A stretch of DNA of 22,370 nt from Bdellovibrionales bacterium (lineage in GTDB: Bacteria; Myxococcota; XYA12-FULL-58-9; SYDY01): contig SYDY01000011.1 of the NCBI GenBank assembly GCA_005801425.1, positions 1 to 22,370 on the forward strand, written 5' to 3'. Below are positions 14,446 through 22,261 of this stretch, in pieces (the stretch's first letter is position 1; each line of letters opens with the position of its first letter). The notes under the pieces were generated by a model that was given only the letters and a program-made list of their open reading frames with translations, did not search any database and was not told the origin of the DNA. The translations under genes were made by a program, and so were the position numbers.

Positions 14446-15783
14446 GTGAGCAAACATCATACCGATCCAGCAGCCGCCAAGGCTTTGTCGCAACGATTTC
14501 AAAACAAAGAAGCACGTATTGCCATTGTGGGTATGGGCTATGTCGGTTTGCCATTGGCTCTGACATTTGCTGAAAAAGGCCACACGGTGGTGGGTCTCGA
14601 TTTGGATGCGAGCAAAGTGGACGTATTGCTTTCGGGCAAGAGCTATTTTGGTCATATTCCGAACGCGCGGGTTGCGCCGCTTGTGCAATCAGGAAAACTT
14701 ACGGCGAGCAGTGTATTTGCTGAAATTGCATCTTGTGATGCGATTATCATTTGCGTGCCAACACCACTGACGCGCTATCGTGAACCCGATATGTCCTATG
14801 TGGAAGGTGCGGCTCGTTTCATTGCGCCGCATTTGAAGCGCAATCAGCTTGTGGTGCTGGAATCCACAACCTATCCAGGTACCACAGACGAACTTCTTGT
14901 CCCCTTGTTGGGCGAACCCAATGGTTTGATTGCCGGTGTGGATTATTTTTTGGCGTACAGCCCTGAACGTGAAGATCCAGGCAATAAAAGCTTTCATACA
15001 CAAACCATTCCGAAAGTGGTGGGTGGTTATACTGCAACATGTTCTGAGATTGCATGCAGTTTGTATGAATCGGTGGTTGATCGTGTGATCCGTGTTTCGT
15101 CAACGCGTGTGGCTGAAATCAGCAAGCTTCTCGAAAATATTTTTAGATCGGTGAATATTGCGTTGGTCAATGAACTTAAAACGTTGTGCGTGGAAATGAA
15201 AATCGATGTATGGGAAGCCATTGATGCGGCTGCAAGCAAGCCATTTGGCTATATGCCATTTTATCCAGGCCCGGGTCTGGGTGGGCACTGTATTCCTATC
15301 GATCCGTTTTACCTTACATGGAAAGCGCGTGAGTTCGGTTTGCATACGCGATTTATCGAGCTTGCCGGTGAAGTGAACACTGCGATGCCGCGTTATGTGG
15401 TTGAACGCGTGATGCATGCCTTGAACGATGCCGGTAAAGCTGTGAATGGCGCGGATATCTTGGTGCTCGGTGTTGCCTATAAAAGGGATGTCGAAGATAC
15501 ACGTGAATCGCCATCAATGCGATTGATTGAGCTTTTGCAAGAGCAAGGTGCCCATGTCTCAATGCATGATCCTTACGTCGCATCGCTCAAGGTGGGTAAT
15601 ACTGATTTTGCATCCAATCCGTTGACGCAAGAGCGTTTGGAAAAAACAGATCTTGTTTTGATCGCAACCGATCATACCAGTGTGGATTACGAATTGATTG
15701 TTCGTCATGCACCGCTTGTCGTTGATACGCGCAATGTGACACGCAGGGTGTCTGCACCTCGAAAAAATGTGGTGATGGCGTGA
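14446..15783 (+). CDS. wbpA: UDP-N-acetylglucosamine 6-dehydrogenase-like nucleotide-sugar dehydrogenase
   Basis: A 445-residue NAD-dependent dehydrogenase that oxidises C6 of a UDP-sugar to a uronic acid. The Rossmann motif GMGYVG is at 29-34. The catalytic Cys282 lies in PGLGGHCIPIDPFYL. The SPEREDPGN stretch (172-180) and the IPKVVGG block are those of the WbpA/UDP-GlcNAc dehydrogenase subgroup, not of plain UDP-glucose dehydrogenase. The C-terminal domain has GVAYKRDVEDTRESP (342-356). The start is GTG at 14446, with a TATGAT box just 12 bases upstream, so the transcript may have a very short leader. The stop overlaps the next start by four bases (GTGA). It would supply a UDP-N-acetylglucosaminuronic-acid-type donor for surface polysaccharide. 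Confidence 0.88.
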   Translation: MSKHHTDPAAAKALSQRFQNKEARIAIVGMGYVGLPLALTFAEKGHTVVGLDLDASKVDVLLSGKSYFGHIPNARVAPLVQSGKLTASSVFAEIASCDAIIICVPTPLTRYREPDMSYVEGAARFIAPHLKRNQLVVLESTTYPGTTDELLVPLLGEPNGLIAGVDYFLAYSPEREDPGNKSFHTQTIPKVVGGYTATCSEIACSLYESVVDRVIRVSSTRVAEISKLLENIFRSVNIALVNELKTLCVEMKIDVWEAIDAAASKPFGYMPFYPGPGLGGHCIPIDPFYLTWKAREFGLHTRFIELAGEVNTAMPRYVVERVMHALNDAGKAVNGADILVLGVAYKRDVEDTRESPSMRLIELLQEQGAHVSMHDPYVASLKVGNTDFASNPLTQERLEKTDLVLIATDHTSVDYELIVRHAPLVVDTRNVTRRVSAPRKNVVMA

Positions 15784-17072
15784 GTGCCCAGTCTCTGCTG
15801 GGTGATCAAGAATGTGAAAAGAAAAAAATTATTCCATTGCCATTTCGATCGATGACGCTTCTTACGCAATACTACCATCCTGAGCCAGGTGCTGCATCGA
15901 TTCGGCTTCGCGCGTTGGTTTCTGAATTGACAAAACGTGGTGTGAAAATTCGTGTGATCACAGGCATGCCCAATTATCCGGAGGGTCGATTTCATCCCGG
16001 TTTTGGGAAAAGATTGTGGCAACACGATGCGATCGATGGTGTGCCTGTGCTTCGTTTATGGCTTTATCCTGCGGCAGGGCGTCGTCCACTGCGTCGGATT
16101 TTAAATTATATCAGTTTCACGTGCATGGCTTTTTTTGCGATGATGACGCAAAAACTGGGCGACGTGGTTTTTGTTGAAGCACAACCCATTACGCTTGCAC
16201 TTCCTGCGTGGTTCGCAAGTTTGTTTCGTAGAACACCCTATATTTACAATACCCCCGATTTGCAGGTCGAATACGCGAAAGAAGGACGTTGGGGTATTGG
16301 TGCTCTTTTGTCTCGCTGGGCAGCAAGCTTGGAAGCATTTCTTATGCGAAAGTCCGTTTCCGTATCGACGGTGACGCATGGCTTTATGCGATATTTTGCA
16401 GAGAATCGATCGGGTATAGCGCAACGGTTGACGTTTTTGCCCAATGGCGTCGATCCTGAAATATTTCGACCTCTTCCATACGATATTGCGATGGCCAAAG
16501 AGGTTCAGGCAGAACATAAAAAAGTTTTTGTATATTCAGGTGTTCTTGCATCATATCATGGCGTGAATGTTTTGATTGATGCAGCAATTCGATTACGAAA
16601 CGATTCGGAAATTTTGATTGTTATCAATGGTATGGGTCCTGAACGACAGGCTCTTGAATCAAGGGTTTTGCAAGAATCTCTCACGAATGTTCATTTTTCT
16701 GACTATCCTGCACATGAGCTTTCGCGTTTGATGTCGATTGCTGAAGCAGGTCTTGCGACGATGGCATCTCATGAAGTGACAAAACTCATGCGACTTGCAA
16801 AAATTCTTCCATACTCTGCAACAGGAAAGCCCGTTGTTTTCGCAGGATGGGGGGAATCGGCTGATCTCATTGTGGCCAATGGTTCTGGCATTGTTTCTCC
16901 ACCAGGCGATGATGTTGCATTTGCAGCTTCGATCAAAGAACTTGCCTACGACGGGGAGCATACAAAGCGTATGGGACGATCCGCACGCGAAGCCGTGATA
17001 AAAAAATATCAGTGGTCTCAGATCATCGATGCATGGTTGCTTCAGCTGAGGCCTCTTTTTACGAAACATTAA
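15780..17072 (+). CDS. Glycosyltransferase family 4 (WbuB-like)
   Basis: A 430-residue GT-B-fold sugar transferase. The N-terminal domain starts with LLTQYYHPEPGAASIR (27-42) and has GMPNYPEGR. The C-terminal nucleotide-binding domain starts near FVYSGVLASYHGVNVLIDA and has GKPVVFAGWGESADLI and SGIVSPPGDD. Family 4 members of the WbuB type move GlcNAc-like sugars in capsule and O-antigen synthesis. The GTG start overlaps the upstream stop; an in-frame ATG at 15852 would remove 24 charged residues and may be the true start. In the usual E-x7-E motif the second Glu (normally KLxEYxA) reads KILPYSA, so it is replaced by Pro, which is unusual for an active member. Confidence 0.85.
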   Translation: MSAQSLLGDQECEKKKIIPLPFRSMTLLTQYYHPEPGAASIRLRALVSELTKRGVKIRVITGMPNYPEGRFHPGFGKRLWQHDAIDGVPVLRLWLYPAAGRRPLRRILNYISFTCMAFFAMMTQKLGDVVFVEAQPITLALPAWFASLFRRTPYIYNTPDLQVEYAKEGRWGIGALLSRWAASLEAFLMRKSVSVSTVTHGFMRYFAENRSGIAQRLTFLPNGVDPEIFRPLPYDIAMAKEVQAEHKKVFVYSGVLASYHGVNVLIDAAIRLRNDSEILIVINGMGPERQALESRVLQESLTNVHFSDYPAHELSRLMSIAEAGLATMASHEVTKLMRLAKILPYSATGKPVVFAGWGESADLIVANGSGIVSPPGDDVAFAASIKELAYDGEHTKRMGRSAREAVIKKYQWSQIIDAWLLQLRPLFTKH

Positions 17073-17083
17073 GGGATGTGACC

Positions 17084-18430
17084 ATGCTCGGCTTTCTTTT
17101 AAAACATGCGATTTTGCCCCTCGGTGATGCCGTTACTGGACAGCATGTCATGCGTTCATTGGATGAATTGCGTGCGCAGGTGATGCTCGACAAATCGGGC
17201 TTAGAACAACTTCAGGGGAAAAAACTTACGATATTGCTTGAGCACGCGATTTCTCGTGTGCCATTTTATCGCGATAAAGTGTCGAGTTTTCGGCGAGATC
17301 CTTGGTCGTCTTTAAGTGAATTTCCCATTTTAACGAAGCAAGATCTTCATGCATATACCCCCACTCTTGTGATAGGTAATAGAAAGCATCTCATCGCATC
17401 ATCAACCAGTGGTTCATCGGGCGTTCAGTCAACGATTTATATCGATAAATTAGAACTTTCCCGTGAACGTGCGGCGAATCTACTTTGGATGCAATGGGCA
17501 GGATATCGTTTCGGTATGCCGATTGTGCAGTCGGGCATGACGCCCAAGCGTGGTTTCATCAAAGCCACGAAAGATATTCTTTTTAGAACGCTCTATGCTG
17601 GCGATATGACATTGGCCAAGTCCCATGCAGTGGATTTGCTTCTTCGTATACGAAAAGGGCCACGAAGATTTCTCATGGGTTATGCCTCGTGGTTGTACAA
17701 TCTTGCACGTGTGGCGGAAGAAGAAGGGATTTTAGATATACGTTTTCATGGCGTGATGAGTTTGGGCGATAAAATGTTTTCACACTATCGCGATACCATC
17801 AGGCGTGCTTTTTCATCTGAAGTTAGTGATACGTATGGTACCGCAGAAGGGCTTTTGATCGCATCCCAGTGTGGCGGTGCATATTATCATATTATGTCGC
17901 CGATGGTTGTTCTTGAATTGGTCAACGATGCAGGTGAGCCGGTTGAAGATGGGCAAATTGGTCGCGTGGTGGTGACCAAACTGGACGGTTTTCGTATGCC
18001 ACTTATTCGTTATGCCACCGGTGATTTGGCGGTGAAGCTCCCCAAAGAGCGCTATCCCACGGAGTTGCCATGTCACTTACCACTTTTAGAGCGCGTCATT
18101 GGTCGTGATACGGATATTATTCGTACACCCCAAGGCTATGCGATGATCGTGCATACCTTTACCGGTGTGTTTGAGTTTTTTCCTCAGATCCAACAATTCA
18201 AAGTGATCCAGCATAAACCCGATGGTATGGAGATCCAATATATACCGCGCGCTGATTTTCATCATCAGGTCTTGCATGATGTCGAACAGCGTTTGCGTAA
18301 ACCGTTGTGTGGTGAACCATTTGATATGTCATTTACAAAAGTCGACTATATCGCGCCGAGCCCTTCAGGGAAGCCGCAAATTGTTGAAGTGCGTTTAGGG
18401 AAAGATAGAAGCGTGGTGCCTGCGGCTTAG
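17084..18430 (+). CDS. PaaK/CapK-like adenylate-forming enzyme
   Basis: A 448-residue member of the phenylacetate-CoA ligase-like ANL branch that includes CapK proteins of capsule loci. The start at 17084 (MLGFLLKHAI) has AAGGGA seven bases upstream and lies 11 bases after the glycosyltransferase stop. The P-loop STSGSSG is at 107-113, the YGTAEG motif at 251-256 and the RYATGDL motif at 309-315; a small C-terminal domain ends with PSPSGKPQ. These enzymes activate a carboxylic acid as adenylate or thioester. Paired with a uronic-acid-forming dehydrogenase and a glycosyltransferase, it may activate an acyl or uronic group for polysaccharide decoration. The substrate is unknown. It is convergent with the RCC1 gene, with only 8 bases between the stops and no terminator seen. 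Confidence 0.82.
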   Translation: MLGFLLKHAILPLGDAVTGQHVMRSLDELRAQVMLDKSGLEQLQGKKLTILLEHAISRVPFYRDKVSSFRRDPWSSLSEFPILTKQDLHAYTPTLVIGNRKHLIASSTSGSSGVQSTIYIDKLELSRERAANLLWMQWAGYRFGMPIVQSGMTPKRGFIKATKDILFRTLYAGDMTLAKSHAVDLLLRIRKGPRRFLMGYASWLYNLARVAEEEGILDIRFHGVMSLGDKMFSHYRDTIRRAFSSEVSDTYGTAEGLLIASQCGGAYYHIMSPMVVLELVNDAGEPVEDGQIGRVVVTKLDGFRMPLIRYATGDLAVKLPKERYPTELPCHLPLLERVIGRDTDIIRTPQGYAMIVHTFTGVFEFFPQIQQFKVIQHKPDGMEIQYIPRADFHHQVLHDVEQRLRKPLCGEPFDMSFTKVDYIAPSPSGKPQIVEVRLGKDRSVVPAA

Positions 18431-18438
18431 AATAGGCT

Positions 18439-21006
18439 TTACAGCGATGTGTAGCCGAGGTGATCACCCATATCGATTGCTTCATCACCAATATAACTCT
18501 TAGAGCCCAAGCCAAGTTCCCCGTCATCATTGTCACCCCAACATGTGATTTGATGGTTATTGTCCGTGATACAGGTCTGATGCGCACGGGCATCGATATT
18601 GAGGGAATGCCGTTCGCTCACAAAATCGATTTTCTTCAACGCATCGCCCATCTCCTCACTGTGGGTGCCGAGATTGTTCATGTTTTTTACTGTGAGTTGC
18701 CCACTCGTATTATTTCCCCAGCATTTGACACTGTCATTATTGATAATAGCGCATGTATGGGTTCCCCCTGCTGCGACTGCTTTGGCGATGATATTTGTGC
18801 CGAGATTGACTGCTGCTGTTGGAGTGGTCTTTGGGCTATTGCTATTGCCCAATCCGAGTTGCCCATGGTCGTTATTTCCCCAGCATTTGACGCTGTCGTC
18901 ATTAAGAATAGCGCAGGTATGATTGCGACCCGCCGTGATGGCTTTTGCGGTGAGGCTTGTACCAAGAGCCACAGGAAGAAGGGCATCGCCCATATTCGCA
19001 CTGTTCTCACCGCGAAAATCGAGATCACCTGTTCCTAGTTGCCCTTGATCATTGAGTCCCCAGCATTTGACGTTGTTATCATTAAGGAGGGCACAGGTAT
19101 GATAGCGGCCTAATGCGATGGCTTTTGCGGTGATATTTGTACCGAGATTGACAGCAATGGTTGGACTTGTCTTTGGGCCATCGCTATTGCCCAATCCGAG
19201 TTGTCCATACGAATTATTCCCCCAGCATTTGATGGCACCGCTCGTTTGCGATGGTTCGGTCACAACGATGGCGCATGTCATATTTTTTTCGGCAGCAATG
19301 GCGATCGCTTTTAGGTTTGTGCCGAGATCTACTGTGGGGAGATCTGCCATCGTTGGACCGGTACCATCCCCACGATTTTGCTGATCATCCAATCCTAGCT
19401 GACCCTCTTCATTGTTTCCCCAGCATTTGACATTGTTGTTATCAAGAATGACGCATGTGTGACCATCGCCTGTTGCAATCGCTTTTGCTGTACGACCTGT
19501 GCCGAGATTTACAGCGAGAAGTGCATCGCCCATGGTGCTGTTTAATGAACCGCGATTTTTTGTATCGTTTAATCCGAGTTGTCCTTGATCATTAAGTCCC
19601 CAGCATTTGACGCTGTCGTCATTGAGAATGGCGCATGCATGATCATAGCCTGTCGCCACGGTTTTTACGCTGTATTCCGTGCCAAGGGAAACAAGATCTC
19701 CCAAATGAGAAATGCCAACATTCAACCCCAGTTGCCCATGGTCGTTATCTCCCCAGCATTTGATTCTGCCGTTGTTGAGTAAAACGCAGGTATGAAATTC
19801 TCCTGTTGTGATCGATTGCGGGATCTTGCCTGTTCCAATTTGAATCGCTGTGGTGGGAACATTTTCGATCTCGTGCAGCATACTTCCTAAACCAAGTTGT
19901 CCTCTCTCGTTGTTTCCCCAACATTTGACTTCATTGTTATCAAGCATGGCACACGCGGATGATTGTCCTACGACAATGGATTTTGCGGTGCGATTTGCCC
20001 CGAGGTTTACGGCCAGCAGGGCATCTCCCATGGACTCAATCGTGAGACCACGATTGTCTTCGTTGCCCAATCCCAGTTGTCCACTGTCATTCAATCCCCA
20101 GCACTTGACGTTATCGTTATCAAGAATGGCACATGTGGATGCATCGCCAGCGGCAAGTGCTTTCGCAGTACGATTCGTGCCGAGGTTTACGGCAGGAAGG
20201 GTCTCTCCCATGAGATCATTGGGTCCACCCCGATCGTCTTCGTTACCCAATCCCAGTTGCCCAGCTGAATTATATCCCCAGCATTTGACGCTGTTGTCAT
20301 CGAGAATGGCACATGTATGGTACTGGCCCGTGCTGAGATATTTCGCTGTTCGTCCCATGCCGAGGTTTACGGCAAGCAAGTTTTCTCCCATGCTGTCATC
20401 CGTTCCGCCACGACTGTCTTGATCACCCAGTCCCAATTGTCCAAATCCATTTGCGCCCCAGCATTTGACGCGATCGTTATCAAGAATGACGCATGTGTGA
20501 GCACCACCGGCATCGATGGTTTTCGCCGTACGATTTGTTCCGAGATTGACAGCAGAAAGCATTTCTCCCATTTTGCTTTCATCGTCCCCACGATTGTCGA
20601 AATCGCCTAATCCCAGTTGTCCACTGTCATTCAACCCCCAGCACTTGACGCTGCCTCCTTGGAGGATGGCGCACGTATGGGCATCTCCTGCAGCGATAGC
20701 TATGGCGGGTAGGGGCCCAATATTTGTTGCTGGGAGATTGTCACCCATTTCGTTTGCATCATCGCCACGATTGAAATCATCACCCAATCCGAGTTGCCCA
20801 TCCGCATTGTATCCCCAACATTTAACAGCGCCCTCTGGCGTTAAGGCGCATGTATGGTTTCTACCCGCTTCGATTTGAATTGCTTCTGCGGCGGTGTCAT
20901 CGCCTCGGTCGTCAGGTGCAGGGGATGTGCTGCTGGGGCCACATCCTACAAAGAGAACCATCACAACGGCACTGAGACGTACGATCGAAATGCGAGAGAG
21001 ACTCAC
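18439..21006 (-). CDS. RCC1-repeat lipoprotein (14 repeats)
   Basis: An 855-residue predicted lipoprotein. The start is GTG at 21006 with AAGGA about nine bases upstream. The signal peptide (ISIVRLSAVVMVLFVGC) ends in a good lipobox LFVGC, followed by a Ser/Pro/Asp-rich linker. The body is 14 RCC1-type units, each centred on HTCA(I/L)L...(V/I)KCWG-N--GQLGLG. RCC1 repeats build seven-bladed beta-propellers, so 14 units fit two tandem propellers. The two Cys per unit (TCAI and KCWG) are kept in nearly every repeat and could pair on the cell surface. The function is unknown; such proteins usually bind other macromolecules. The final units are more diverged (GQLTVKN, GELGLGS). Confidence 0.9.
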   Translation of the reverse strand: MSLSRISIVRLSAVVMVLFVGCGPSSTSPAPDDRGDDTAAEAIQIEAGRNHTCALTPEGAVKCWGYNADGQLGLGDDFNRGDDANEMGDNLPATNIGPLPAIAIAAGDAHTCAILQGGSVKCWGLNDSGQLGLGDFDNRGDDESKMGEMLSAVNLGTNRTAKTIDAGGAHTCVILDNDRVKCWGANGFGQLGLGDQDSRGGTDDSMGENLLAVNLGMGRTAKYLSTGQYHTCAILDDNSVKCWGYNSAGQLGLGNEDDRGGPNDLMGETLPAVNLGTNRTAKALAAGDASTCAILDNDNVKCWGLNDSGQLGLGNEDNRGLTIESMGDALLAVNLGANRTAKSIVVGQSSACAMLDNNEVKCWGNNERGQLGLGSMLHEIENVPTTAIQIGTGKIPQSITTGEFHTCVLLNNGRIKCWGDNDHGQLGLNVGISHLGDLVSLGTEYSVKTVATGYDHACAILNDDSVKCWGLNDQGQLGLNDTKNRGSLNSTMGDALLAVNLGTGRTAKAIATGDGHTCVILDNNNVKCWGNNEEGQLGLDDQQNRGDGTGPTMADLPTVDLGTNLKAIAIAAEKNMTCAIVVTEPSQTSGAIKCWGNNSYGQLGLGNSDGPKTSPTIAVNLGTNITAKAIALGRYHTCALLNDNNVKCWGLNDQGQLGTGDLDFRGENSANMGDALLPVALGTSLTAKAITAGRNHTCAILNDDSVKCWGNNDHGQLGLGNSNSPKTTPTAAVNLGTNIIAKAVAAGGTHTCAIINNDSVKCWGNNTSGQLTVKNMNNLGTHSEEMGDALKKIDFVSERHSLNIDARAHQTCITDNNHQITCWGDNDDGELGLGSKSYIGDEAIDMGDHLGYTSL
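19916..20645. repeat. Regular 180-bp tandem repeats within the RCC1 gene
   Basis: The marker CCCCA(G/A)CA(T/C)TTGAC recurs with its CCCCA ending at 19920, 20100, 20280, 20460 and 20640, an exact 180-base (60-codon) period across five consecutive units. Outside this block the spacing drifts, for example 177 bases to the next copy. The regular block suggests recent tandem duplication or recombination within the gene. It is protein-coding and not a CRISPR. Confidence 0.8.
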
Positions 21007-21117
21007 GTGTGATGTCCTTCGAAAGAGAAATGCAGCAATGGTCTGAATATAAGAGGTGATATGATTGGATTCTACTTTTTCGCGTTGTGATGATTCTGTC
21101 TGGTAAATGCCCTCGGT

Positions 21118-22077
21118 ATGAGTGTTCTTCGTGTATTGTTTTTGTTCATGACGTTTGCATGCGCCCGTGCGCCGACGTCAGAACCCCATGACGCTGATGT
21201 GTTACCGACTATGCCGGTGCAAGAGCACCACGAAGAACCCACGCCTCTCGAACCTACGGCGCTTGAACCCACAGTGCCCATCGTACCCACAGAAACACCT
21301 TCGGAACCTGAACCGACACCACCCGTACTACCAGAAATACCTCCTGATGTACCGAACCCAGATTGTGATTGGTCGGCAGTAGAAAATTTTGATGTCCCCA
21401 ATGCCGATTGGAAACTTTACGGCAATGCCACATGGGATGCGGGTGGATGGCTTGAATTGACCGGCAATATGCAAACACGCAAGGGTGCTGTTTTTAATGT
21501 CGCGCGTAATTTGGATCCAGGCGATATTGTTTTACGTTTTCGCGTGTCGATGGGCCAATGCGATGTGCCTGATACGAGTTGTACGCCACAGAGTGACGGT
21601 GCCGATGGCTTGGCATTGAGTGTGTTTCATGTGGCGGATGAATCGGAACTTTCCGCTTTGCTTACGGTTGCACAACCAGGCGGTGGTCTTGGCTATGGCG
21701 TGGGTGGTGAGTATGGCAATTATGCGGGTGATGCGCTGCATATCGAATTTGATACATGGTACAATATCATCAACGGTGTGGAATTGCATACCGATCCCAC
21801 GCGTTCCAATCATATTGCGATTACGATGAATGGCGATCCTGGTCATCATGTGCTGTGGCGTGCCATGCCGGCTTTGGATGACAACCGATGGCATGATGTG
21901 GAATTGCAGATCAACGGTGCGCACGTTACGGTATTGTTTGATGGGCAAACGATCATTGATGATGTTGTGACGGGTTTGCGCTTTAAAGGCGGTTTTTTAG
22001 GTTTTACGGCGAGTACAGGTTTTTACACCAATCATCATCGGTTTGATGATTTACAATTCAAACGGCCATGTGAGTAA
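21118..22077 (+). CDS. L-type-lectin-like (concanavalin-fold) lipoprotein
   Basis: A 319-residue predicted lipoprotein. The hydrophobic N-terminus (VLRVLFLFMTFAC) puts Cys15 as the lipidated residue, although the lipobox TFAC is imperfect. Residues 18-80 are a Pro/Glu/Thr-rich linker. Residues about 83-319 form a beta-sandwich with L-type lectin hallmarks: GADGLALSVFH (161-171), GLGYGVGGEYGN (190-201), HIEFDTWYN (208-216), NHIAI (231-235) and GFLGFTAST (292-300). It probably binds glycans at the cell surface; the acidic residues of ADG and EFDTWYN fit metal or sugar ligation. No strong ribosome binding site is seen before the ATG at 21118. It is divergent from the RCC1 lipoprotein, with a 111-base shared upstream region, and its stop codon abuts an IS/REP junction. 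Confidence 0.85.
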   Translation: MSVLRVLFLFMTFACARAPTSEPHDADVLPTMPVQEHHEEPTPLEPTALEPTVPIVPTETPSEPEPTPPVLPEIPPDVPNPDCDWSAVENFDVPNADWKLYGNATWDAGGWLELTGNMQTRKGAVFNVARNLDPGDIVLRFRVSMGQCDVPDTSCTPQSDGADGLALSVFHVADESELSALLTVAQPGGGLGYGVGGEYGNYAGDALHIEFDTWYNIINGVELHTDPTRSNHIAITMNGDPGHHVLWRAMPALDDNRWHDVELQINGAHVTVLFDGQTIIDDVVTGLRFKGGFLGFTASTGFYTNHHRFDDLQFKRPCE

Positions 22078-22187
22078 TGCCACTTCCGCTTAATCCTAAT
22101 CGTATAAAATCGTCATTCCCGCGCACTCCAGACAGCCCTTTGGGCCTACCAGGTAGTCGAGAAACTGGCGACGCAACGATGCCACTT
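22077..22187. repeat. About 100-bp segment bounded by a 9-bp direct repeat
   Basis: ATGCCACTT occurs at 22077-22085 and again at 22179-22187. At the left end of the window the equivalent sequence (minus strand, TAATACCACTTCCGG from base 200) leads almost directly into the TATTTTTCTTATG block, with no such segment. The extra bases here contain the half-motif CGTCATTCCCGCG and a small GCCC-TTT-GGGC hairpin (22135-22145), and look like an insertion flanked by a duplication. It could be a small non-autonomous element or a diverged intergenic repeat. No coding sequence is seen. Confidence 0.4.
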
Positions 22188-22198
22188 ATTTTTCTTAT

Positions 22199-22222
22199 GT
22201 AGGGGCGCTTCGCGAAGCGCCC
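22199..22222 (+). repeat. REP-like element, GTAG plus perfect palindrome (right)
   Basis: GTAG at 22199-22202 precedes a 20-base perfect palindrome with half-site GGGCGCTTCG (22203-22222), identical to the one at 149-168. The flanking TATTTTTCTTATG block is also shared with the left end. It lies between the lectin-like gene and the right IS481-type end. Confidence 0.7.
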
Positions 22223-22261
22223 TTGTAGCCTTTGAATCAACGTTTTATCGGGCGGTTCACG

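Noticed and set aside
18460-20878. Plus-strand repeat proteins (up to 192 residues) antisense to the RCC1 gene.
   Set aside because: Their repetitiveness simply mirrors the RCC1 repeats; they have no start signals.
18439-21006. Evenly spaced repeats as a possible CRISPR array.
   Set aside because: The repeats are imperfect, the period is 180 bases and they translate as RCC1 blades in one frame.
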